Source of the DNA: an uncultured Oscillospiraceae bacterium
GTDB taxonomy: Bacteria; Bacillota; Clostridia; Oscillospirales; Acutalibacteraceae
Direction: 5' to 3'
DNA length: 7,368 bases
Assembly: GCA_900552265.1 (NCBI GenBank)
Contig: URZE01000014.1
Location: 1 to 7,368 of the forward strand
A program made the translations under genes and the position numbers. Positions 1 through 4,570 of the stretch are shown piece after piece (within the stretch, counting starts at the first letter, position 1; every line of letters starts with the position of its first letter). Below the pieces are notes generated by a model. That model was not told the origin of the DNA. It searched no databases and saw only the letters and a program-made list of their open reading frames with translations.

Positions 1-53
1 GCTGTTATTTTATCGCTTTGTAAAATATTGTTTGTTTTATTTGACTGTTTCAA
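1..53 (-). CDS. Large serine site-specific recombinase, N-terminal fragment (runs off left edge)
   Basis: A TTG start at 53 is preceded by AAAGGAG with 9 bases between GGAG and the start. It opens a frame reading MKQSNKTNNILQSDKITA up to the window edge. Large serine recombinases of clostridial mobile elements (TnpX/TndX type) typically start with a short polar stretch followed by KITALYCRLSRDD, the first strand of the resolvase catalytic domain. The ending DKITA matches that entry point, but the catalytic serine and everything after it lie outside the window. The TnpW-like gene directly upstream on the same strand supports the call. Such enzymes catalyse excision and integration of the element. 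The ATT-GAA reading next to the TTG is out of frame, so TTG is the only start that fits the ribosome binding site. The identification rests on 18 residues plus context. Confidence 0.6.
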   Translation of the reverse strand, partial: MKQSNKTNNILQSDKIT

Positions 54-79
54 TTGACCTTTCTCCTTTCGATTTAACA

Positions 80-123
80 GCCAAAAACAATGTTTACTAT
101 TTTATTATATCGCATTTTTTGGC
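80..123. repeat. Inverted repeat with an embedded TATAAT, upstream of the recombinase
   Basis: GCCAAAAA (80-87) and TTTTTGGC (116-123) form perfect 8-bp arms around a 28-base AT-rich spacer. On the minus strand the spacer contains GATATAATAAAATAG, a possible -10 element for the recombinase gene 50 bases downstream, but no good -35 is visible. The placement suggests an operator or a DNA-bending site controlling recombinase expression, or a recombinase-related site. The function is inferred only. Confidence 0.35.
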
Positions 124-124
124 T

Positions 125-298
125 CTACGTAGCTGTTTGTTCGGATTTTCTTTGAACCTCTGAAATCAATAAATTTTTGATTTTTTCTTTTAAGCTTTCA
201 CCTGATTTATCAAAATATGAATTAATTAAATATGTTGTTTTCCCGATTTGCATTTTGCTTTCGGTTGGGAATGATACTAATTTAAATGAATTTACCAT
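125..298 (-). CDS. tnpW: TnpW-like small transposon-encoded protein
   Basis: This is a 57-residue protein with an ATG at 298 preceded by AAGGAG eight bases upstream. It begins MVNSFKLVSFPTESKMQIGK, continues with TTYLINSYFD and then a Lys/Glu-rich helix (residues 34-53), and ends at TAG (125-127). The opening (FKLVSFPT, then a short strand ending in a TTYL-like motif, then a GESL-K-K helix) matches what I recall of the TnpW family of Tn4451-like elements. Those proteins are about 60 residues long and are commonly encoded just upstream of a large serine recombinase, as here. The biochemical role is not known. It probably belongs to one transcript with the recombinase, with 71 bases between them. 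There are no Cys residues or membrane segments. The family assignment is from memory of the pattern, without a search. Confidence 0.7.
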   Translation of the reverse strand: MVNSFKLVSFPTESKMQIGKTTYLINSYFDKSGESLKEKIKNLLISEVQRKSEQTAT

Positions 299-343
299 TT
301 GAAATTTCTCCTTAAAAAATTTATAGAATCTTAGCCCTCCGTG

Positions 344-481
344 TCAATGAAAACGAAGGCACACGAATTTCACGTTCCCACAGCCTGTGGGACCACCCTC
401 ATTGCCTGCGACGGTTTTTTCACGCTCGGACTGTGACTGAGTGGGAGTAGCTTTAATTGTTACTAAGATTTTTTTATTCAG
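344..481 (-). other. GC-richer island with an open reading frame lacking a clear start
   Basis: About 331-450 is clearly richer in G+C than the flanks. One minus-strand frame is open for 45 codons from a CTG at 481 to TGA (344-346), including KILVTIKATPTQSQSEREK and later GGPTGCGNVKFVCLRFH. No ATG, GTG or TTG with a ribosome binding site precedes it, and a TGA lies just upstream in frame. A 17-bp palindrome (TCCCACAG, one base, CTGTGGGA at 376-392) falls inside it. It could be a structured RNA or leader ahead of the TnpW-like gene, a small protein with an unusual start, or a decayed gene tail. I cannot choose between these from one sequence. Confidence 0.3.
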
Positions 482-513
482 TTTTCAATGTTCTTGAAAG
501 GATAAATTTATCC
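475..513 (-). promoter_or_regulatory. 14-bp palindrome beside an rRNA boxA-like sequence
   Basis: GGATAAATTTATCC (500-513) is a perfect 14-bp palindrome. Immediately downstream on the minus strand is TTCAAGAACATTGAAAACTGAATA (498-475). Its CATTGAAAACTGAATA part resembles the conserved leader/boxA stretch found in Firmicutes 16S-23S spacers. It also contains TTTCAA-5 bases-TTGAAA (483-499). This lies between the sigma-like gene and the TnpW-like gene, so an operator or an antitermination signal for the recombination module is conceivable. What is seen is the palindrome and the resemblance; the function is inferred. Confidence 0.35.
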
Positions 514-583
514 CTCCACTTATATAAAGAGTGTTTTTAGCTTATTTTTGGCACCCTATTTTTAAAAAAATTTTTCGACAAAT

Positions 584-979
584 TTAGCGTTCCATAAGTT
601 TTCTTAATTTTTTGAGAATGCGATTAAATCGTTTTCCGATATTTTGATGTGAAATATTGTAGCTTTCAGCCAACTGTCGCTGTGTTTTGCACTCTTTAAC
701 TATGTAGCTAATAAATATTTGGTCTTCGATTTTCAAACTTTTTAATGCTTTATGTAAACTTTCGTTTTCTATAAGTTCAATCCAGCCAAGTAAACTTGTT
801 TGAAACAACAGCTTGTCCACATCAGACGCATTTGAAAATTCATCATACATAACTTCTTCAATGGGGATTTCATGTTTTTGTATTTTTGATTTTTTAGTGT
901 CATCGTATAAATCCATATTTTTTATTACCTTATAAAAATAAGCCAGTTCGTTTTTAATATTGTCAGGGCGGTTTCCCAT
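584..979 (-). CDS. Sigma-70 region-4-like DNA-binding regulator of a mobile element
   Basis: This 131-residue protein starts at ATG 979 with GGAGG nine bases upstream. Its C-terminal third looks like sigma-70 region 4: a helix SLHKALKSLKIEDQIFISYI (74-93), then a helix-turn-helix with TQRQLAESYNISHQNIGKRF (99-118) and a basic tail ILKKLRKLMER. Residues 1-70 are polar and acidic and show no recognisable region 2 (-10 binding), so it would not be a complete canonical sigma factor. Short sigma-like proteins of this kind are typical regulators encoded near the integrase end of Firmicutes conjugative elements, which fits the neighbouring TnpW-like and recombinase genes. It probably controls element genes. 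An alternative is a sigma-like HTH repressor or activator. A hairpin overlapping the ribosome binding site (992-1021) and an upstream terminator (1085-1126) isolate its expression from the cargo genes. Confidence 0.7.
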   Translation of the reverse strand: MGNRPDNIKNELAYFYKVIKNMDLYDDTKKSKIQKHEIPIEEVMYDEFSNASDVDKLLFQTSLLGWIELIENESLHKALKSLKIEDQIFISYIVKECKTQRQLAESYNISHQNIGKRFNRILKKLRKLMER

Positions 980-988
980 AACTATTTA

Positions 989-1021
989 CCTCCGAATTAT
1001 TTAAATTTCTTGATAATTCGG
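989..1021 (-). promoter_or_regulatory. Inverted repeat overlapping the Shine-Dalgarno of the sigma-like gene
   Basis: CCGAATTAT and ATAATTCGG (992-1000 and 1013-1021 on the plus strand) form a perfect 9-bp inverted repeat with a 12-base spacer. On the minus strand the 3' arm ends in CGG, which supplies the first G residues of the CGGAGG ribosome binding site (989-994), 9 bases before the ATG. Folding in RNA would partly sequester the Shine-Dalgarno; as DNA it could be an operator. The repeat is seen directly; the regulatory role is inferred. Confidence 0.5.
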
Positions 1022-1084
1022 ATTTTTTAAGGATACCTTGCAAAATAGAGAAACCACCGCCGCATAGCTTGTCCTCTTGAACCT

Positions 1085-1126
1085 AAAAAAGCGTAGAGTA
1101 TTACACCGAAGGTGCAATACTCTACG
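1085..1126 (-). terminator. Intrinsic terminator insulating the sigma-like gene from the cargo
   Basis: On the minus strand, CGTAGAGTATT (1126-1116), an A/C mismatch, and CACC/GGTG around a 3-base loop give a stem of 11 + 4 bp. It is followed directly by C and six T residues (1090-1085). This is a textbook rho-independent terminator reading right to left. It stops transcription coming from the metallopeptidase side before the sigma-like gene. The plus-strand side has no T tract. Confidence 0.85.
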
Positions 1127-1445
1127 TAAAATTAAGTATTAAGAAATGCTCTGCATAATATAAAGCCAATTTGCAAAGTATTTATGTATTAAGTTTTATT
1201 TCTGCAAAGCATTTAAGACATCATATTCTAATTTCCCCTTTTAAAGTGTTTAATACCTAATTTTTTTCCATAGGTTATACGCACTTTCTTTGATTATTTT
1301 TTAGTAGACAAATAAAAAAACTTAGCCTACTTAGCTAAATTTTATATCAGACAATAGTATAAGCCATGTCGCAGTACAGTTAGGGGGTTCAGAGAGTTCT
1401 TATCGTTATTTGTACTATTTGAAATAAAAGAGTAAAAATAAGTAT
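1127..1445. other. Intergenic stretch with no gene seen
   Basis: These roughly 320 bases are AT-rich and no frame has a plausible start with a ribosome binding site. AAATGCTCTGCA (1144-1155) and TGCAAAGCATTT (1203-1214) form an 11-of-12 inverted repeat spaced by 47 bases. Near copies of GCAAAGTATTTA and GCAAAGCATTTA occur at 1173-1184 and 1204-1215. A weak 5-bp stem (1322-1338) followed on the minus strand by seven T residues (1320-1314) might be a minor terminator. It could be a junction between mobile-element core and cargo, but no att-like duplication is identified. Confidence 0.4.
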
Positions 1446-1482
1446 AAAAAATAAAGCCAGACATATTTTAAATGTTGGCTTT
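1446..1482 (-). terminator. Terminator after the metallopeptidase
   Basis: On the minus strand, AAAGCCAACAT (1482-1472) pairs with ATGTCTGGCTTT (1464-1453) with one bulged base and a 7-base loop. An ATTTTTTA tract follows (to 1446). It begins 37 bases past the metallopeptidase stop. The plus-strand side also has a T-rich follow-up (TTTTTATATTT), so it may work in both directions. Confidence 0.75.
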
Positions 1483-1518
1483 TTATATTTAATAAAATTT
1501 TTTCAAAAGAGACATATA

Positions 1519-2190
1519 TTAATTATTAAATCCATTTTTTGAGTTCATATGATTTTTTATCCATAAATTATATATAGTTTGCCCTTTATTTAAGAACAAA
1601 TCTTTATCAAGTAAAAAGGCGACAAATGTTTGCTCACCATACAAATTTATCACAAACGTGGTAAAACTATATGCATATGCGTACAAGTACTTATTACTGT
1701 GATTTAGGGAACAAAATTGATCGAATTTTAGGTAATTACCTTTTGTCTCATCTAATATACAATTGAAAGCATTTTCTAAATAATTCTGATTTGCTTCATA
1801 TGTAGCCATACCTTCGGAAAGAACGGGTAATATATTTTTAAAATTTGTATTAACAAATAAATGTGCAAGTTCATGAATATATACCTTTTTTATATCTTCG
1901 GAGTTATAAATACTGTGTGAAGCAAGTGGCGATAAACATTCTATACAGTTATTTTGTATTTTTCCTACTAACCACTCAGAAGCATTTATAATTCCAAATG
2001 CCTTATGGAGTACATTAAGCTCAGAATAAACTTTTACTATTATTTTATTATTTAATGAACATTTTAACCTATTAGATAGATAATAATACTTGTTTTCTAA
2101 CAGCTCTACAAGTTCGGTTATCACATTTGTATCTCTTTTACTCCAATAATAAAATTCGAAATGTGTTGAACTCTGCTTTAATGTTTGCAT
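1519..2190 (-). CDS. Small HExxH zinc metallopeptidase (gluzincin-like)
   Basis: This 223-residue protein has no signal peptide and no membrane segment, so it should be cytosolic. The zinc site is YIHELAHLF with H106, E107 and H110. A likely third ligand, E126, lies in LSEGMATYE, 15 residues after H110. This HExxH...EG-A-YE layout is that of MA(E)-clan peptidases of the Peptidase_MA-like type. Residues 1-100 match nothing I recognise. The ATG at 2190 is the only in-frame start; AAAGGAGG lies upstream with a long 13-base spacing. It begins 22 bases after the ATPase stop, so the two genes are co-transcribed. The RiPP exporter nearby has no C39 protease, so this enzyme is a candidate for removing the leader of the Cys-rich precursor. 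Degradation of a peptide (immunity) or an unrelated job are alternatives. The fold call is firm; the role is inferred. Confidence 0.75.
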   Translation of the reverse strand: MQTLKQSSTHFEFYYWSKRDTNVITELVELLENKYYYLSNRLKCSLNNKIIVKVYSELNVLHKAFGIINASEWLVGKIQNNCIECLSPLASHSIYNSEDIKKVYIHELAHLFVNTNFKNILPVLSEGMATYEANQNYLENAFNCILDETKGNYLKFDQFCSLNHSNKYLYAYAYSFTTFVINLYGEQTFVAFLLDKDLFLNKGQTIYNLWIKNHMNSKNGFNN

Positions 2191-2212
2191 TTTATAACCA
2201 TTGCCTCCTTTA

Positions 2213-2950
2213 CTAAAGCATTTCAGAAATAAATTTTTCTGGAGCGTTTAAAAAATGCTGAGTTAAAGTATAATGCTCTGTTTCAAAATAGTTTACCTTA
2301 TTAACGCCGCTTTTGTTAAATAAAAGGATCTCAGAGTTAGGACATGTCATTAAAATTGGCGAATGAGTAACAATTATAAATTGAGAATTTCTTTTTGTAG
2401 CCAAATTATTAATTCGAGCAAGTATTGAAAGCTGATTTATCGGGGATAAGGCCGTTTCCGGTTCATCAAGGATGTATAAACCATTACCCATAAACCTTTC
2501 CAAAATAAGTGTTAATATACTTTCGCCATGGGATATATTGTGTAAGCACTTCCCACCGTAAGCCAATTTTACAGGAGGGGCTTTGCATTTTATACTATCC
2601 ATTTCTTCAATATTAGTTGCTACATTATAAAAAGATTCTGCCCTTAAAAAATAACCATCACGTGGGCGAAAAGGCGATTTTATTATTTTTAGTTGTTTGT
2701 ATAAACTGGAAAAAGTGCTATAGGTAGAAAAAGTAAAGTTTTTACTGCCCCCTTCAGCATTGAAACCTAAAGCTACTGCAATAGCTTCTAAAAAGGTTGA
2801 TTTACCCGCACCATTTTCACCAACAAAAAAAGTTACTGGTTTAGTAAATGTTACTTCTTTTAAAGAGTTTATAACATCAAGTTTTGATACATAGCTCTCC
2901 ACGCTGGATTTAAAATTTGTATTTATTTCAATTTTTTTTATATAAATCAT
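2213..2950 (-). CDS. AAA family ATPase, COG3910-type (SMC/ABC-like NTPase)
   Basis: This 245-residue soluble ATPase has Walker A GENGAGKST (44-52), an ABC-like signature ISHGES (139-144), Walker B LYILDEPE (158-165), a D-loop region LSPINQ and a switch histidine in THSPIL (H196). The landmarks FFVGENG, AVALGFNAEGGSKNF, FRPRDGYFLRAESFYNVAT and YGGK also match what I know of the COG3910 family of about 245 residues, so the gene is complete. The start is ATG 2950, with AAAGGTGG nine bases upstream. A longer reading from TTG 2983 would begin inside a terminator stem and has no ribosome binding site. The family's biochemical role is poorly known; the closest relatives by motif are single-domain SMC/Rad50-like ATPases. 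It is 22 bases upstream of the metallopeptidase, suggesting they act together. No transmembrane partner is visible, so transport is unlikely. Confidence 0.88.
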   Translation of the reverse strand: MIYIKKIEINTNFKSSVESYVSKLDVINSLKEVTFTKPVTFFVGENGAGKSTFLEAIAVALGFNAEGGSKNFTFSTYSTFSSLYKQLKIIKSPFRPRDGYFLRAESFYNVATNIEEMDSIKCKAPPVKLAYGGKCLHNISHGESILTLILERFMGNGLYILDEPETALSPINQLSILARINNLATKRNSQFIIVTHSPILMTCPNSEILLFNKSGVNKVNYFETEHYTLTQHFLNAPEKFISEML

Positions 2951-2971
2951 GCCAAAAAGCCACCTTTTTCT

Positions 2972-3009
2972 AAAAAACCACAAATCACTTAAATTGCAGT
3001 GATTTGTGG
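2972..3009 (-). terminator. Strong intrinsic terminator after the precursor peptide; possible attenuator for the ATPase gene
   Basis: CCACAAATCACT and AGTGATTTGTGG form a perfect 12-bp stem (3009-2998 with 2989-2978) with an 8-base loop. On the minus strand the stem is followed at once by six T residues (2977-2972). It ends the exporter-maturase-precursor transcript. It also lies only 22 bases before the ATPase start and downstream of a promoter candidate. Loop bases TGCAATTT can pair with an upstream AAATTGCA (3025-3018), an 8-bp alternative helix that might compete with the terminator. Confidence 0.88.
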
Positions 3010-3047
3010 GATGTTATTGCAATTTTATTTCTAAAGCTTATGCATAC

Positions 3048-3076
3048 ATTGTATCACAATTTAGAAATAACCGCAA
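3048..3076 (-). promoter_or_regulatory. Candidate promoter for the ATPase-metallopeptidase pair
   Basis: On the minus strand, TTGCGG (3076-3071), a 17-base spacer and TACAAT (3053-3048) fit a sigma-A promoter. TG one base before the -10 gives an extended -10 (TGATACAAT). It lies 8 bases after the precursor stop. The transcript would start near 3041 and pass through the 2972-3009 hairpin before the ATPase ribosome binding site. Confidence 0.55.
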
Positions 3077-3083
3077 CGACAAA

Positions 3084-3227
3084 TTAAGTAGCAGAAAAAT
3101 TATTAATTCTGAGACCCTTGCAACGGCAGTCAGGACAAAAACAATAGCAGTAATCATAGTTGCTATTCTCTGATACTTGTTTTTTGAAAATTTCTTTTAT
3201 AGAAATTTCCGGAATAATAGTCTTCAT
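3084..3227 (-). CDS. Cys-rich RiPP precursor peptide
   Basis: This 47-residue peptide starts at ATG 3227 with a very strong GGGAGGTG site nine bases upstream, 34 bases after the maturase stop. Residues 1-26 have a leader-like character: MKTIIPEISIKEIFKKQ, then a polar stretch with Glu and Asn. The core is YCYCFCPDCRC (26-36), with cysteines 27, 29, 31, 34 and 36, and the tail is KGLRINNFSAT. There is no Gly-Gly cleavage motif. Small Cys-dense peptides next to a SPASM maturase are the hallmark of thioether RiPPs (sactipeptides, ranthipeptides). The size and layout are reminiscent of the clostridial Clo7bot/CLI_3235 peptides paired with CcpM. Five cysteines could be donors to residues of the C-terminal tail. 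The product could be a bacteriocin, a signal or a metal-binding peptide. Coding is well supported by start signals, context and composition; bridging pattern and activity are inferred. Confidence 0.85.
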   Translation of the reverse strand: MKTIIPEISIKEIFKKQVSENSNYDYCYCFCPDCRCKGLRINNFSAT

Positions 3228-3261
3228 ATTGAACACCTCCCTTCAGGGATCTAATAAAAAA

Positions 3262-4557
3262 TTATTGATTTTTATAGTATGTGTTCAATAGTCTAGAAAC
3301 CAATAAGTACTTCCATTCATTGCATTCTGGAATATTATTATTTAAAAAGCAGTGGTATGTACATCCCCCCATGCATATGGGGAGTATATTGCAATCGATA
3401 CATTTACTGTACATGAACGGACTCCATGATACCCACTGTGCAACGTTTGAAAAATTAAACACACTCATATCATCTAAATTATTAACATTTCCACAAGAGT
3501 AGTATTTATTTCCTATTAAGGTGCGACATTTATAAATGTCCCCTTTATCATCTACAATAATCGAATTTTTTCTGTTTGCCACACACGGTCTAGCTAATAG
3601 CGGCAATCCGATATGCTCAGAATTTCGCTTAGTGTTTATTAGTTGTTGTGACATTTCGAGAATACTACAAAATTCGGGTACGGAAGCAGCGGGCATCACA
3701 TCACTATTATTGTAATTTCTCAGATGACCAAAGCCTAACTCCAAATTTAGCAAGTCCTCTTGTTTTAGTTTATCAAATAAATTATCAAACGACTTGTAAT
3801 TCGTACTGTCCACATTAATTCTTAAACCAACTTTAACTCCTGCAGTTTTCAATAATTTTATAGCGGAAATAATATCATTAAATGTGCCCAACCCATTTTT
3901 ATACATACGCCGACAATTGTGCTCATTGTCATAACCATCCAAGGTGATTTGAACGTTCTTAACATCATTATCCAAAAGATCCTGTATTAATTTAGGATTC
4001 TTAACAATTAAAGTACCATTAGTAGTCATAGACGCATCATAAGTAAGGTTGTGTTGCTTAGCAATATTTTTTATTTTCGGGGTTAAATTTTTAATAACAT
4101 CAATGCCTAACAACGGTTCACCGCCAAACCATACAACCTTAAGCATACGAGTAGCCCGACTTGCACAACTATTCATATACTTAATTAAATTATCTTGGGT
4201 CTGTGAATCCATAAGCATAGGCACCGTAGGCTTATTGTGTTCTTCAAAACAATAAGAGCATTTTAAATTACAACCCATAGTGGGAGCAATAGTAAAATCT
4301 AAAACATATTGATCGTATTTATCTAATTCATAGTTATGCTTTAAAAGAGAAATTTCATCAATTTCATCATTTACAAGATATCCTTTGGTTGTTAATTCAT
4401 TTATTATTTCATGAGATAAATTAGAAAAATCATTTTTAGTAAAAGCATTTGCTATATCAGCATCAAGTTGCTGCATTCCAAGGGAAAAACTATTGAATAA
4501 TAGTATAGCATCGGACTTTTCATCTTTTATTAGGACATTAAATTTTGAACTCTTCAT
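3262..4557 (-). CDS. Radical SAM/SPASM peptide maturase (CcpM-like)
   Basis: This 431-residue enzyme should install thioether crosslinks from the precursor's cysteines, using S-adenosylmethionine and iron-sulfur clusters in the cytosol. Residues 1-80 resemble the winged-helix recognition domain that binds RiPP leaders. The radical SAM motif is CNLKCSYC with C96, C100 and C103, followed by WFGGEPLL (143-150), TTNGTL (178-183) and ITLDG (204-208). The C-terminal SPASM domain has the full set of cysteines: C325-x13-G-x4-C344, then C386-x2-C389-x5-C395-x3-C399, with C403 or C412 as the last ligand. I chose ATG 4557 because AAGGAG sits eight bases upstream. A start 20 codons earlier (4617) would overlap the exporter gene by 47 bases without a ribosome binding site. 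The Shine-Dalgarno overlaps the exporter stop codon, so translation is probably coupled. CcpM is the likeliest family from memory; other sactionine or ranthipeptide synthases are possible. Confidence 0.95.
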   Translation of the reverse strand: MKSSKFNVLIKDEKSDAILLFNSFSLGMQQLDADIANAFTKNDFSNLSHEIINELTTKGYLVNDEIDEISLLKHNYELDKYDQYVLDFTIAPTMGCNLKCSYCFEEHNKPTVPMLMDSQTQDNLIKYMNSCASRATRMLKVVWFGGEPLLGIDVIKNLTPKIKNIAKQHNLTYDASMTTNGTLIVKNPKLIQDLLDNDVKNVQITLDGYDNEHNCRRMYKNGLGTFNDIISAIKLLKTAGVKVGLRINVDSTNYKSFDNLFDKLKQEDLLNLELGFGHLRNYNNSDVMPAASVPEFCSILEMSQQLINTKRNSEHIGLPLLARPCVANRKNSIIVDDKGDIYKCRTLIGNKYYSCGNVNNLDDMSVFNFSNVAQWVSWSPFMYSKCIDCNILPICMGGCTYHCFLNNNIPECNEWKYLLVSRLLNTYYKNQ

Positions 4558-4570
4558 TTTTCCGACTCCT

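Noticed and set aside
1314..1338. Possible third minus-strand terminator (TTAGC/GCTAA stem plus T7)
   Set aside because: The stem is only 5 bp and poor in G+C, so it is too weak to list as a separate terminator.
2951..2983. Extended ATPase start at TTG 2983
   Set aside because: The start would lie within the terminator stem; ATG 2950 has its own AAAGGTGG site and matches the family's usual N-terminus.
3238..3249. TCCCTTCAGGGA inverted repeat over the precursor's Shine-Dalgarno
   Set aside because: The arms are only 5 bp with a 2-base centre; chance occurrence around a GGGAGG site is likely, so it is not claimed as regulation.
3281..3502. Plus-strand frame antisense to the maturase gene
   Set aside because: It lies entirely within the well-supported radical SAM gene and has no motifs of its own.
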